Positions 12,856 to 25,733 are shown, numbered from the stretch's first letter. The stretch is DNA of 64,000 bases from Antedon bifida (GCA_963402885.1 OY727101.1:15228417-15292416); one strand, 5' to 3'. The notes: a model not told the origin generated them from the letters alone. Program-made: numbers and translations.

Positions 12856-12962
12856 AAAGCTTGGTTCCCACTAGGACGCAACGCAAGGACGTAAGCGCAA
12901 CGTAAGCAAGTTGACCAATCACAAGCAAAAAGTCTGATAATCGTCCTAGTGGGAACCAATCT
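12856..12962. mobile_element. MITE M2, 107 bp
   Basis: TTGGTTCCCACTAGGACG at the left pairs with CGTCCTAGTGGGAACCAA at the right, a near-perfect inverted repeat of about 18 bp. The interior is rich in ACGTAAGCGCAACG and there are no frames. Confidence 0.85.
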
Positions 12963-13349
12963 TAAACAAAATGGAGAAATACAGAAAAAATGGAGTTACT
13001 GCAGAAACTGCAGTACAATAATGCTTACACTAGCGAACATAAAACATAATCAAAGTATGTACACATTTAATACATCCGTTCAAAGTTCTATTAATTTTAT
13101 TAGTCACAAAACAAACCGTTTTTTCACAAAACATCATGTTAATAAATAAGTGATATTACTAGATTATTTATGAATTTATTTAATGGACTCCATGAATCGA
13201 TGGTTATTTTAAAAATGTACGTTGTATGAGGCAGTTTACCTTATATTGCGAAATTCCCGCAAAGAAACAAAGGCTGGAAATATTAATGTTTTACACGTAT
13301 ACCAGAAGCAAACCAAATATCACCAGATTCTCGATACTGTATCTAGATT

Positions 13350-13505
13350 CTCAGTATCATAGGAACATTTGGTAATACAGCATCACATGTGTTTCACATG
13401 TATCGCCTAGTATCAAGACCATAACCCACCTCTTACAATATACAGACACCAAATGTAAAACAACAAATGATATGCTGTATTACGAAATATTCCTATAAAA
13501 TGGGA
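13350..13505. repeat. Fold-back repeat
   Basis: The left arm (TCATAGGAACATTTGGTAAT...) and right arm (ATTACGAAATATTCCTATA) are complementary over about 35 nt. The centre contains 'atgtatcgcctagtatc', which recurs in a second copy at the window end. Confidence 0.7.
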
Positions 13506-13592
13506 AATATTGTAGTATGGAGATACAGCAATGAGAAAATATATATTTATAGTAGAAGTGTATTAATTAAGTAGCCTGCTGTTGAGAGCTTA

Positions 13593-13738
13593 AGCTCTAT
13601 CTACACTAAAAACAAGTGTTATGTGCCCAAATACGGTAGTGATATACCCAAATATGGTAGTGGTATGACATCATCATGTTTATATTTGGGCACATCACAT
13701 TTTTTTGTCACATAAAGTTTGATAGTGTAGACAGAGCT
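13593..13738. mobile_element. MITE family M1, full copy with TA flanks
   Basis: AGCTCTATCTACACT at the left and AGTGTAGACAGAGCT at the right, with TA directly outside both ends. This suggests TA target-site duplication, as in Tc1/mariner-type insertion. Confidence 0.85.
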
Positions 13739-14052
13739 TAATACATTATAAGTCATAATAATAAATAACATTTGTAAAGGATGCATGACATATATTCACA
13801 GTGGCACTCAATCACATTCAAAGCCATTAATCAATGATTAGTAGGCCTGTGAATAGAATGATAGAAAAGGAATGATTTTGTTCAGACTACTGAATGGTTT
13901 TACAATAATTTAGTTGAAAACGAGTTTAATTTTTTTTTATTACAATGTCCTTTATATAATAATTTAAGAAAACAATTACTTCCACTCTAGCTGAGCCGGT
14001 ATACACTGGTACCATAGAGAAGGGGATGTGCTTACCGTCCTGTAGCAGGCAA

Positions 14053-14058
14053 TTTATT
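14053..14058 (-). terminator. Candidate poly(A) signal of TMEM26
   Basis: AATAAA on the minus strand, about 125 nt after the TMEM26 stop codon. Confidence 0.4.
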
Positions 14059-14180
14059 TAGAAATACGTGTCAAAGTTTCTGTTGTTTAATGAGTTAACC
14101 ATTTAGGCTTTTATCTAAAATAATTTTCCTGTTAATTTACATTTCAATATACATTTTTACATTACACTTTCAAATTGAAT

Positions 14181-17100
14181 TTACACACCCTTTACATCTA
14201 GTGCCACCATATCACCACTCTGAGAACTCTTCTTCCTTGGGGCACTTGCGTCTTCCATCACCTCAACAGCGTCACCACTATCTGCCGCTGGCTCGATCTG
14301 ATTTGAATCGGTGCAGACGATAAGAATTCTGTAAGCCTGCAACATTATGACTAGAAGGTTTTTGCACGTGAAGAAAATCATCATTTGGTTGACAATGTTA
14401 TGGTGGATAAGAAGATAAAGCCTCATCACCAGGAACGGTCCATCCTGCATCAGTAGTGTGATCGACAACGCCCATATCTCATTCTCACAGCACAGGCACG
14501 CTCGACAAATGTATATCTTCTTCGTCTTTTTAAACATTCGCACCTTAGCGCCGCTAACGGACGTTAGCACGAGCGTAAACTGGAGTAGGCTCCAGGCCCA
14601 GAGTCCTAGAATCATATAGATGAGTACAGCATTACATTTCACATTGTCTTCTTTTAAATTTTCAATTGAAAATTCAAGAATGTCAGCTGCCATGCCGATG
14701 TAGACGAGTAAAAGTTGCGATAGTTGATCACGTGTCAGCTCCCCTTTTGGAAGCAACCATCGTCCCAGAACCAAAAGACACAGTAATATTTGTTCAAGTG
14801 CGAGCACCCAATCACTTTCACTCAACGATATCGGTATGGTTACCTGTTTAAAACAAACAAATTAATTACTTTGCATTTCAAATTTTATTTTTGAAGCTGC
14901 CACTTTAAGGTACCTTTCATCTTACGAGTTTTTTTCGCAGTACTGTAAATGCCTCTGTATATAGTTAGTGCCCAGTGGCGAATCCAGAATGTTTAAAATG
15001 GGTGGGATGGAGGAATGTTTATCTTTGGAATTGTATTTGTGAACTTTGGTGGTTAGGGTGCCTTGGATCACCGATGAAGGTCTACATTAATATTTAACTC
15101 TGAAATGTTACATACGCGCATGCCGCAGTTCTGAATCCACCCATATAACATAATGCACATTATATTGTATATAATATAACTTTATTCACAATCTCAGATT
15201 AAAAGTATACATAAATAATTAAATTAAAGTAAATACAAAATTATTGAAGTTGTGAATGGGGTTAAGTTGTAAGCAAAACATTTAGACGCAAAGCCCCTTT
15301 AAATGAATAAATAAGTAAATAAATAAATAAAATCAGTAAAATGTACCATAATAATTGTAACGATAATAATAACAATATCATACTGACAAATCCGTGCAGT
15401 AAATATAAAATTACATACCCCGTTAACTTCTGAAAGGGCCACAGTGCTGTCATTTGCATAGCTGACACACTCGTCCCATCCCTGTTCATCCCGATAGTCG
15501 ATCCGGTTTTCATACAGTTGTAACTCCAGTAAGTAGATGCCGGGAACGACACTTGCTAGGTACAGCAACACACTTGGACAAAACCTATATATAATAAAAA
15601 CAATAATATAATTGTTTCTGACTTGTAATTGTATTGTAAGTTTGTGCTTTTAAATTTCAATAATGTAATAATTTATGATTATGTATATTTATATATATAA
15701 ACCATTGTTAATGTTTTTAATATAATATGTTGGCAAATATATACTTTATTTTATATTACGATATATACAGTATAGTCAATCTATTGTCTATTGATATTGC
15801 TATACACCTTTAAAATGATCAATTTTGCGGTATAACTTATCAATAGTTTTCGATCACATACTACCGTAAGTAATTTACATACGAATGGACACAGATGCTG
15901 GATTAGAATCTGAAAACAAATCATGATAACAATGGGTTTAACCGGTGAAGACGTGCTAAACACATAGCTCCTGTGATTTTCAATTTTACAATTGTACCTA
16001 TGTTGGTCCTATGTAATGTCACTCTTCCCTGAAGCGTGAACAATTACCAAATATTCATATCGACTCAAAATTGAAATGATTCCGAGAAATGAAAATCGTA
16101 TTCGAAGTATCAAAGTGTACGATGTCGAGAGCTGCTCGATAAACGCCGGCAAGACTGATTCAGTGAGCAAACGCCTAAGTGTAAGTAGGCCTACCCTGCT
16201 TTTTCCATGATTCTAAACTCGTAGGTCGATATAAATTACAACTGACGACATTAACGGATCTATATGTTTGTATACTGATATAAAGAAACTTTTCAAAGTC
16301 ATATCTAAGTACCCCTGAAATTAGTAGGTCTACCAACTAACCGAACAACTGTTCACATAATGGGGACGACACCCGACAAATACCTCAAACAGAAAAGTTT
16401 CGCAAAAACATTGAACAACTCCAGCCTCCCAGAAAATCTATATCACAAACATATTACTTTTCAATTAAATGAAAAGTTACGGTCAATATTGAAGAGGAGG
16501 AATGCGAGGATTTCCATTATTCGAATGCTGTAATGATGTGTCGTCACTAAAACAAAGATTAAACCAAGGAAACACAACTATTGACCATTGACACGATAAT
16601 GAGTTTTCATAACTGGAGAAAGATAACTTGACCAACCCGAACCAGCTAGCAAAAGTTAACGTATTCAATGGCGATACTAAGTCGAATATCGGACAGAAAC
16701 AGAGGTTGATGCATATTCCTTAAACAGTAACGATGTCATACAGCATCCTGTAGGCTCACCACCCTGCTGTAGCAACAACAGAAACAAACACAGATTCACT
16801 AATAATAAAATCATGGCTGTCTCCGTATACCATTGAATAATAATAATAACAAAAATACAATGGCAGAATGCAGACTACCTCTGCGGATATCTTTAATTTT
16901 GGAGGGTTTCTGATCAAAGCTTCAAGTCTATGAATGATACGCGACAATGTCATGACGCAAGGATTGGAATAGCTGCCTTGCTCATCTCCATCGGAAGTTT
17001 CGGTAAGAGACATTCACAATTTAACAACTTTTAGTTTTGAATCATTTCTTATTTTAGCAGGGCAGTTAGTTATTCAAAGGTTTTTAACCTACGTAGTCAA

Positions 17101-20100
17101 CAGCTCAATTGGTGATTTTATTAAATAGGCTACATTGAGTGTACATTTACTAGGGTCCTACTAAATACCACCGGAGAACTACCGGAACCTAATCGACAAT
17201 GTTGCAAACTGTAGGCTCAGCTTTTCTCCGTTTTTACGGCTCACTATGTCGGTCGGTCGATTGGTCGGTCGGTCGGTTGGTTGGTCGGTAAACACTAATT
17301 TGAGCACGCGACTGCAGCCATGTATATGGCCTTGTTACAGATTGAGTGTACTATCTACAATAATTTTTACAGATGATTGTAACAGATCATAATTTCTTGT
17401 GTTGTATGTCACATTGTTTTTCACTGTGCACATTACCTTAACCTGAACAGTAATCAATGACAAAATTGTAATTTTAACGAACATGTGATGCTCGGGAGAA
17501 TCTGGTTTCCGATTTATTGGATTGGCTATTATGTGCCTGATGGCTGCATATAAAACATCATTATGAATGTTGTTTCCTCGTACAATACTAATCAAAAGTT
17601 GCAAGTGCATACCGTATTTTTTGCCCGAATAATTATACAAAAGATTGGGCCATGCGCTAGTATTTTACAAAGGCTTTTTAATTCATATGAATCTGCTCTG
17701 TTTTTCTATTTAACACTTATTGTGTATTCTGTCAATTTATTTGTAAGACATTTCAAACATCTTAGAATTTATATTTTTAATAGTCTTTCACCTCGGCTGC
17801 TGACGCGCTTAAAGGCTTAATCTAATGTGTTTTTATACACATTCAACATCACTTTTCAATCAATTATTTAGATTTAACACATAGGTTTAGTGCCATAACA
17901 AAAAGTCAATTTTCATACTTAAACCCCAAGAGCAAAAGTACAACACGTACGTGACTTAAAACCGTAGTAGGCTTCTTGTAACATTTCTGGCTTAGCCAAC
18001 TGCACAACCGCAACATACCAACAAATGATGTAGACTTAAATAAACAATCCTATACGTAGCGAACAGCAACTACAGTTTAGACCTGTACCTTTTGTACGTT
18101 TTGAAAAAAAAATCAAATTATAACATAACATAATAGCAAATACAATTCACGCCATCTTTATTAATAGGCACTTTGTTTCGGATTTGATAATTGTATCAGT
18201 ATGATACAGTCATACTTAAATATGTTGCCTGTACCCCACATTTTAAAGCTTAAGCTTCCAGTGGGGTACCCCTTTTCTCATTTATTATGTATTATTTTAG
18301 AAAATGTTATCTGTACTTTTGTTTTTATTTGAGAAATAAAATTTATTATTGATATTGATATTATAATAATGTACAGTAGTATTAGATTAACGGGACTTAA
18401 CAAAGTGTCTCAAATGTATAGGATGTGTAGGCTATGGGTGTACTCTAGTGTTAACAAGGCCATATACATTACTGCAGAGCTGTAGAGTCTACAACACCCC
18501 TTACGTTTCACAGGAAAGTGTGCCCTTAGTAAAGATGTACACTGGATAAGGAGGGCTTCTACTGGAATAAGTTTTTGGAGGCTTGCTCTAACAAATAACA
18601 GGGACTTGATTAACAGTTAGGTCACTTATAATAAAACATGCATGATCAGAGGAATCACCACTCTTCCGAGATACATATAATACATGCAGGGTCACTGTGC
18701 TCGTGGTTTTGCAGTAACTCATGGCGATCGATACAACCGTTAAGTTGTTTATCAGATCCACAAATTAATTACTAACATTATACTCATTATTTATTTAAAT
18801 GATATAATATACTGTTAGCACACAATCAATCATGTTTACTGAAGAAAAGTTAGTGGTTGCCAGGGCATTTGCAGCAAACAACAACAGCAAATAATAGCGG
18901 TAGAGGATACCGTTGTTTGTAAAGAAACAAGCCTATGATCGGAAAAGACCAAGCCTATTATATTAGCCCATTAAACCGATATTATTGATTTGTCACAAAG
19001 CCATGTGTACTAACGTTGATTTGTTTAGTAATGATATCCGTTTTACATTGAGCCTGTCGTGTTTGATCATTCTTAACTTTGAGTGTCCCTAATTCCCAGA
19101 ACATTTATTATAATATATTATGAGGCGTACACAAATAATTTCACGATGACATGAAATATGATCAATTTAGGACAAATTAATACATATGATTCTGATTATT
19201 CCAATGCATGTTCTTGGAATTTAATTAGGGTTTTTTTTAAAATTCACTTCCTTTAGGAAAAAACCAACAAAAATAATGATTTCAAAAAGACATTTAAACG
19301 AGTTAAATTTACCCAAAATATTATTGTCTGACAGACAATTTGACTATTTTTTGCTTTAAATTACATTTTTTCAGGTAAATAATTTACCGATCACAATTTT
19401 GGTTTGGTCAAAGTGAATAACTAGTGTGTGACATTAAAATAGCATACTCAACAACAAAAAATGGGACAATATATCTGTAACAATAACAATTTGTTAAACC
19501 CAATTTAACATTTCCTGCTTTTATTTTTTATGTAAAGCGCATTGAGAGCCTGCTTATATGCGCTATATCAGAACAGACTATTATTAAACCCGGATTTTCA
19601 GTGGTTTATATTGTCCTTGTGACCAACTTAAATTAGGCCTACTATTTTATTGATTACGTTGTCCTACATTGCTTACTAAAATCAACATTTAAATTGAAAT
19701 AAAGATACGTCATTGATAAATTTAAATGACTTTTACAGTAGGCCTACATTCTTTTCATAAAAAATCCACAACAGTTACCGTATCCATACTACCTAATAGC
19801 CTTGAGTATGAAAAGTTTCTTCAGTGTAACTTACTGAATGTGGTTATTACAATGATCGGTATCCGCGATTTATTAATAAAGTAATACCGTATTTATTTCC
19901 TTGAACCATGCTTAACCCAAATAAAATAACACCGTCATTGTCTTAGACTATAGAATAGGAGTATAGGCCTACGTTAATGATAAATACAAATGACTTTACA
20001 GTGCATGATTCTTTTTAACCAAATCCATTGAACAACAGACCTACCTATTAAATAACCTTGCGTATTAAAAGTTGCGTCAGTGTAACCCACTGAATGCGGT

Positions 20101-21721
20101 TGCTATAAAGTATCCGCGGTTTATTAATAAGGTAATACATTATTTATTTTCTTAAAGCATGCCTAACACACAATTAAATAACACCGTCATGTCCGTAGAA
20201 CATATAATAGGCGTACCTTAATGATAAATTCAAATTACTGTTTTTTTCACAGTAGGCCTATCCTTTTTATCAAAATCCATTGAACAACAGTTAACCTTGC
20301 GTATTAAAAGTTTCTTCTGTGTAACGCCCTGAATGTGGTTACTATAAAGTAATCGGTATCCGCGGTTTATTAATAAGGTAATAATACATTATTATTTCCT
20401 TAAACCATGCTTAACCCAATTAATAACACCGTCATTTTCTTACAACATATTATTATTTATATTGTTTGTTTTCATTGAGACAAAATAAATAACTTATCTC
20501 ATTCTTATTTTATACATTCTTACTTTTAACACGCATTGCTATGTGAGCATTATGATAATTTTTCTCGATTTTTCAATAGTAATTTCCTGTTATTTCAAAC
20601 ATCACACACAAACGTCGTGTACTTCCGATACTTTCTTGAATATAATAATTCTTTCTATTATAACAATGTGTAAATGTTTAGTAATATAGCAAACAACACA
20701 GCTATATAATGCGTATTGTGTAGTTTTACAGCTCACTATGTCGGTCGGTCAGTCGGTCGGTTGGTCGGTCGGTACACACTAACTTGAGCACGCGACTGCA
20801 GCCATGTATATGGCCTTGTTAAATATAGAATCATGAATAAACTTACATCAATAATGCTTAGATTTTAAAGACAGACAACAAATTTGTTTTGTCTGAGTGA
20901 TGTATATATTTATTTGTATATATACAGTACCTCGTTATCATTAATTATATTAATTTAAATTAAATAAATAATTGTAATTAATAACTTTGCAGTATTAATG
21001 TCTAATTTGTTTGACTCAAAAATAGTCTTTTTGAATTGTTATTTTGATTGTATAAAGAGGGCCCATAGATATCATCTCCCCTCTGCGAGGAAACTGGAAG
21101 GGCCACCTTCTGTAAATATTGTTGAAATAAAAAAGAATAGGTCTAGGGTACCTCGTCTGTTCGGATCTAGGACTCCTGAAATGCAGGTGCCTATGTGTTA
21201 GTTGTATTGGTACTCTATACCTTATCAACAAGGCCATATACATGACTGCAGTCGCGTGCTCAAATTTAAGTTAGTGTTTACCGACCGACCGACATAGTGA
21301 GCTGTAAAGTCGCGTTTGCACGCCGACTAAAAATAGGTGATATGAACAAGTTGAACATTTTCTTGGATGAATACGATATCAGCGCTTCATCTTACATGGT
21401 TTAAGCAATCTTAGACATGACGTTACGTTTGTTTTACCATGTTTCTTATATACACATATTTAAATATTATAATATTCTTAATTACCTTTGATATTATTTG
21501 TTAAAATTGGTAAAAAAAGTAAGCACCTACCATTTCCATTCACCGTTTTCAGTAAACTTCAACGTAAAAATCATCTCCACCGCCAGTAAAATGACGGGTA
21601 TAAGAAGCAGATAGTAGATCTGATCATCCTCTAAATCGGTCACTCTCCACGCGACCAAAACTCCATGTACAGCGAACAAAATTCTCGCCACTACCGCTTT
21701 GATTAGAGATATTACAGACAT
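14181..21721 (-). CDS. TMEM26: TMEM26, multi-pass membrane protein (three exons)
   Basis: Exons in transcript order are 21721-21531, 15584-15419 and 14843-14181, giving 339 aa. Donors are GTAGGT and GTATGT; acceptors are TATATAG and TTAAACAG; intron phases are 2 and 0. Recognised from the vertebrate TMEM26 layout: VLVAWRVT (22-28), a second segment near 36-54, the split Trp of EWKW at 61-64, the third segment VLLYLASVVPGIYLLEL (69-85), GRWLLPKGELTRDQLSQLLL in exon 3, then AADILEF, a W-rich segment (WAWSLLQF), QDGPFLVMRL and NQMMIFFTCKNLLV. These are the family signatures. Vertebrate TMEM26 is about 368 aa, so this is close to full length. The molecular function is poorly known in any animal. 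The tail (last 55 residues) is acidic and Ser-rich. It is convergent with nothing nearby. Intron 1 is 5.9 kb and repeat-filled. Confidence 0.93.
14973..15140. mobile_element. Possible small inverted-repeat element in TMEM26 intron 2
   Basis: Left 'cagtggcgaatccagaa' and right 'ttctgaatccacccat' are imperfect inverted repeats around 130 bp. CAGTGGCG-ATCCAG ends are typical of hAT-type MITEs. The match is weak. Confidence 0.35.
17236..17336 (+). repeat. GGTCGGTC-family dispersed repeat
   Basis: The order is GCTCACTATGTCGG, a variable (GGTC)n/(GGTT)n stretch, AAACACTAA, GAGCACGCGACTGCAGCCA, and the small hairpin GCCATGTATATGGC followed by CTTGTTA. The same order recurs in eight more places in the window. 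Confidence 0.85.
19255..19495. mobile_element. Old copy of MITE family M4
   Basis: It shares the ordered phrases 'ttttttgctttaaattaca', 'ggtcaaagtgaataact', 'gacattaaaatagcata' and 'gggacaatatatct' with 57360-57537 and, more loosely, with the young copies near 34200, 39676 and 61445. Confidence 0.55.
19531..19587 (+). repeat. Non-LTR retrotransposon or SINE 3' tail fragment
   Basis: TGTAAAGCGCATTGAG...ATGCGCTATAT followed by a TATTATTA tail. This AAGCGC...GCGCTATA hairpin and short-repeat end is typical of many deuterostome LINE and SINE 3' termini. No reverse transcriptase lies upstream, so it is a truncated copy or a SINE tail. Confidence 0.5.
19708..20450 (+). repeat. Three-unit tandem duplication (~245-260 bp unit)
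   Basis: Units begin near 19708, 19972 and 20217 with 'aatgataaat-caaat-actt'. Each contains TAGGCCTA or its remnant, 'ccattgaacaacag', 'gtattaaaagtt', 'tccgcggtttattaataa' and 'aataacaccgtcat'. Divergence of roughly 10-15% between units shows the duplication is not recent. Confidence 0.85.
20728..20821 (+). repeat. GGTCGGTC-family dispersed repeat
   Basis: Same block order as the copy at 17236. It is paired with an inverted copy at 21227, enclosing 405 bp. Confidence 0.85.
21227..21309 (-). repeat. GGTCGGTC-family dispersed repeat, inverted
   Basis: Reverse complement of the family: AACAAGGCCATATACATG, then CTGCAGTCGCGTGCTC, TTAGTGTTTACCGACC and ATAGTGAGCTGTAAA. Confidence 0.85.
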
Positions 21722-23098
21722 TTTGATTTAGGCCTAAACCGCAATTTTAGAACACAATTAGCCTGTTCGTATAGTCTCCTTGTGCAAAAATCCTTTTGAT
21801 AATTCTAAAATACAATGCTAGAAATTGAAGTATTCCTTTACAAAACTTGATTGAAAACGGATATAAGGTTGGTTTACTGCTGTCAGTTGACTCTAAACAA
21901 TTTAATCTCAAATTTCGACTAGTTCCAATCTTGAAAAAGTTTCCGTTTAGGAATTGGAATAATCACAATCCGATTTGCAGTTTCTTCGGCGCATTCATGG
22001 TTGTATTAGACAGAGAGTAATCGTGAATTGTGGAAGTGTGTATAGAGTATTTCCCATCATCGAGTCGTGACAATCATTTCTATTGATCAAAATGTGTCGG
22101 AAACGTCATCGGCCAAATCCTATAGGACAATCGTTTTTGTTGCTACGTTACGTGATACAATGGACAAATAGTTTGTTTTGTAGTAATGGTTCGGTAGTCT
22201 TATTCTTTTTAAATGGGTTTAGCAAGAATTATCATACAAAGTTGATGCAAAGACGAAAAGGCTAAAATGCTGTATTACCAATAAACACTGTCAGTTAAAC
22301 TTTTCGTTATTTCGTATTGAATGTCAAATGTGAACGTAAACGCAATGGAGTTGTTTTAATTAATTTATAGCAAAATAATATTAATCACGAATTAAACTAT
22401 AGTTTCCCATGGAGATAATGATCCAATTACAACTATAAGTTGTTTGTTACGGTGTAGGTTCAAAAGTGTATTTCAACTTAATATAAGATAAATATTTTGG
22501 AACATATAGCGTTTTATACGTATACACAAATCGAAACGCCGACTGGTGGACTACCCGTTTTATTAGTCTCATATTATTATGTGATTTTTTCTTAAATGCT
22601 GTAATATATTATATTGATATAGGCCTAACATCATTTTTATTTATGTTTAAAGGATAACCATAAAGTTTTATTAAAGATAATTAATTTTTTAAGTGGAAAA
22701 CCTTGATTGTAGAAAGCGACATGTAATAATAATATTCAAGAATTCAAATAGATGTGGGATAATATTTAATTATGCTAAGCAGGAAAATACTAAACAGTAG
22801 GGCGCGTTCAACATGAGTTACACAGCGTGATGTCGTGACATGCTAACTTGCAGAGAGATTAGACATGGGACGTTCTTTCACTCCATTGATCATCACAGTT
22901 TTGGTGGAGTTTAGGTCAAAGCGACGATACGGCACAATGAGGTCGTAGGTCACAGGTCGTCGATCAGATCAAAACCTTTCTATTTATTTATCAGTGCCTT
23001 ATGTGTGCAAAATGTGTTTTTTTTTACATTTATTAAATAATGCAGACATATAGAGGGCGCTTGACTTCAACAACTGTGCCTTGCAAAAGTATGTTTTT

Positions 23099-23685
23099 AG
23101 TCGCGTGCAACGCGACACTACAGCTCACTATGTCGGTCGGTCGGTCGGTAAACACTAACTTGTATATGGCCTTATCTTGATATCAGTTTCATCTAGCTAA
23201 GTCAATTTTTCACAGTATATTCCTTATGGCCAGTTATGGTTAGGTTATGTGGTTATGTTTTCACGGTGCGCAATCAAAAATTACGCGGTCTACGCACGAT
23301 TTAACGAAATCATGTTTGTAATCATATCTTCACAAGCATGAATCACAATTAAATAAAATTTGGTACTCATAAATTTCAGGGCATAAATCATCATATGGCA
23401 ATACAATTACGTGCGTAGCGCATGCGTACGCGCGCTTAAAATTTTCAAAATTGTCGACATTTAAATTCGATGAAATAAGAGTACGTTTCGGGCAATTTTA
23501 AGCATATAAAAAATTGTATAAGTGCGCAGATTTTCGCGTTAAATATTAGTATGGCCTCTTTTTACACGATTTCTGTTTTACAACCTTTCTTTAATAATAT
23601 CATCATATTTGATTCACTTTTCAACTCGAAATTACGTTATACGAGCACGTAAAATATGACAGGCTACGCACGTGTAAATTTAAAA
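23099..23685 (+). mobile_element. Long form of the GGTCGGTC repeat (~590 bp)
   Basis: It starts with the palindrome TCGCGTGCAACGCGA and the GGTC core, and continues through 'ttatggccagttatgg', 'ggtgcgcaatcaaaaattac', 'gcataaatcatcatatg' and CpG-rich GCGTAGCGCATGCGTACG to 'gacaggctacgcacgt'. A second copy of the whole block is at 38851-39425, so the ~590-bp unit transposes or duplicates as one piece. Confidence 0.8.
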
Positions 23686-23721
23686 AATATTAATGTTTTT
23701 AAACATGTTCAGCAAATTCGG

Positions 23722-23790
23722 TCAGTTGGTCGGTCGGTCGGTAAACGCTAACTTGAGCACGCGACTGCAGCCATCTATATGGCCTTGTTA
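23722..23790 (+). repeat. GGTCGGTC-family dispersed repeat, short
   Basis: GGTCGGTCGGTCGGTAAACG, then GAGCACGCGACTGCAGCCA and a hairpin variant GCCATCTATATGGC, then CTTGTTA. It lies 40 bp after the long form. Confidence 0.8.
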
Positions 23791-24910
23791 ATATATTACG
23801 TACTCCACGATACTCAAATGTAAGTATTTGAAATTAAACACAAATAATGCACTAGTACAATGACATTGCTTGGTGACATCCTGTCCAGTTTTATTAATTG
23901 TTACTTTATGTCATTCCCGGTATGTTATTTCCTGCTGGAGTCATTGCCATTTCTTGAGACTTCTTGTTTTTGACTGCTAACGGAATTTATTTACTAACTG
24001 ATACAATACAAACAAAATGCTTCAACATCTGTAATCATCGACTACACGACACAGAGCATAAAGTTGTTGTCAAATACAATTGATCGAACGCAGATCGATA
24101 TTAAAATACCAAGAAGAAGTTGGGTATTAAGGCAGTTCATTTAATAGTACTATATCATACTTCTGTAGAGACTGCAATAACTTAATGGAAATACTTTTGG
24201 TGCATTTTCTTTCTCAACTTCGGTTTAAATTCTCATTCAATTCCATTTGTTATATGATTTGTATAATAGAAAATTGTGTCGTTCTGGGACCACATCACAA
24301 TACAATACAAAAAATACCCCCAGAATGTTACAAAAACCATAACACATCATCTTAACACAACATACCTTTATATCGTTCCCTCTATATACAGCAGATATTA
24401 GTACACCATTGGCTTTGTATTTCTATTTAACTCATTTATTTATACTTTTCCCAGTGGAAGGTACGGTTTTTACTGTATATGAAACTTACACACTTGGTTT
24501 TTATGTCAGTTGATTTTTTAAATATTGTAATTCAATTATATACCAACACTACAGTTCTCGTCTGCATACGGACTAAAAGCATTATCAAATATTTATTCAA
24601 ATTAAATAGAAGTTCCTATTATTTCTACTATGGTTTGTGTTATGATTAGACAAACATAATGCTAGGAGTAATGTACTCTTGAAAGACATCTTCGACAATA
24701 GAAACTATAAACGAATTTGCCATTTAAACAGTTTATTTATTGTTATAATTATAAATTACATAAATAAAAAATGTCTATTTATTTGTATTATGAAAGTAAA
24801 GTTTTTTTTTTTTTATTTTATCAATTTTTTCTTCACTCCTGAAGACTAAACAATCTGAATCTGAAAGTTTATTCAAGCATAACGACTTTGTTAGGAATGC
24901 TGATAATATA

Positions 24911-25073
24911 CAAATAATGAATGTTTATGAGTGTAATGGTACAAATAATGGCATGAGGTGAATGATGAAAGGTTATAGTCAACGAGGCAAAGCCGAGTTG
25001 ATATTTAACCTTTCATCATTCACCAAAGGCCATTATTTGTACTATTACACGAATATAAAACATTCATTATTTG
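24911..25073. repeat. Large palindrome, arms of ~65 bp
   Basis: 24911-24975 and 25006-25073 are inverted copies at about 90% identity (CAAATAATGAATGTTT... against ...AAACATTCATTATTTG) with a 30-bp loop. Transcribed, it would form a long hairpin. Confidence 0.9.
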
Positions 25074-25076
25074 TTT

Positions 25077-25733
25077 TATATAACATCTAAATAGATTCCT
25101 GTCATTTGAATCAAAAGTAATAAAAGGTAGCCCTAGCCTGGCCTACAGTTAATTCAATTGGTTTTTAATATTATTATATTAAACGTTATATTTATATGGA
25201 TTTTATAAACACACCTACTTTAGTGTTTTTTATGTCAACAAACGACCAAACATTTGAAGGTCTAGCAAGGCTAAAATGCTTAGGCTATGCCTAGCATAAT
25301 ACTAACAGGCCTAGGCCTCTAGGCTAGACCTAGTACTAGTTTGGCTGAAAGGCAAAACTTCGACAGACAATTGGAACTCATCTAGGCTAATTATGGTTTT
25401 TCCACGTCTTGTAGAGATGTTCCTATTAATTAATCAAAATCCTACAAATGATCTAAAGCTGATTTAAATGCCTTTTTGATCTAAATTAGTACGTGCTTCC
25501 ATCGTGAAAAACCAGTCATAACATTCAAATCGCCGCGAAAGTACAAAATAGGTGGCGCTGTTGTATTTCAAAGCAATAGTATAAAACAAAATATTTTCCA
25601 AACGCGAAAAGATTTTTTTTTCGTTCACGAAAAAAAATACTATTAAACGATCGTTTAATAGTGCGTACTATTGCACGTCATGTGACCCACATTCGTCCAA
25701 TCAAATGACAGGAATTCATTTAGGTGTTATATA
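25077..25733. mobile_element. Inverted-repeat element (~657 bp) abutting the palindrome
   Basis: Ends of about 33 bp are inverted: TATATAACATCTAAATAGAT...CCTGTCATTTGA at the left and TCAAATGACAGG...ATTTAGGTGTTATATA at the right. The interior holds a perfect 24-bp palindrome at 25639-25662 centred on AACGATCGTT. No coding frame. Confidence 0.75.

Larger units (their letters stand above)
7740..14180. other. Intergenic segment between Spec3-like copy 2 and TMEM26
   Basis: 6.4 kb without a supportable gene. It holds a possible SINE (8930-9045), a 260-bp direct duplication (9086-9637), two poly-C runs (11148-11161 and about 12151-12166), a possible hAT-like element (11221-12191), an M2 element (12856-12962), a fold-back repeat (13350-13505) and an M1 element (13593-13738). 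Open frames here are short and without family resemblance. Confidence 0.6.
15585..21530 (-). other. TMEM26 intron 1
   Basis: 5.9 kb. It contains GGTCGGTC-family repeats at 17236-17336, 20728-20821 and, inverted, 21227-21309; an old M4-like MITE (19255-19495); a non-LTR/SINE-like tail (19531-19587); and a three-unit tandem duplication (19708-20450). I found no additional TMEM26 exon. The two flanking exons join in frame through the conserved split Trp. Confidence 0.6.
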
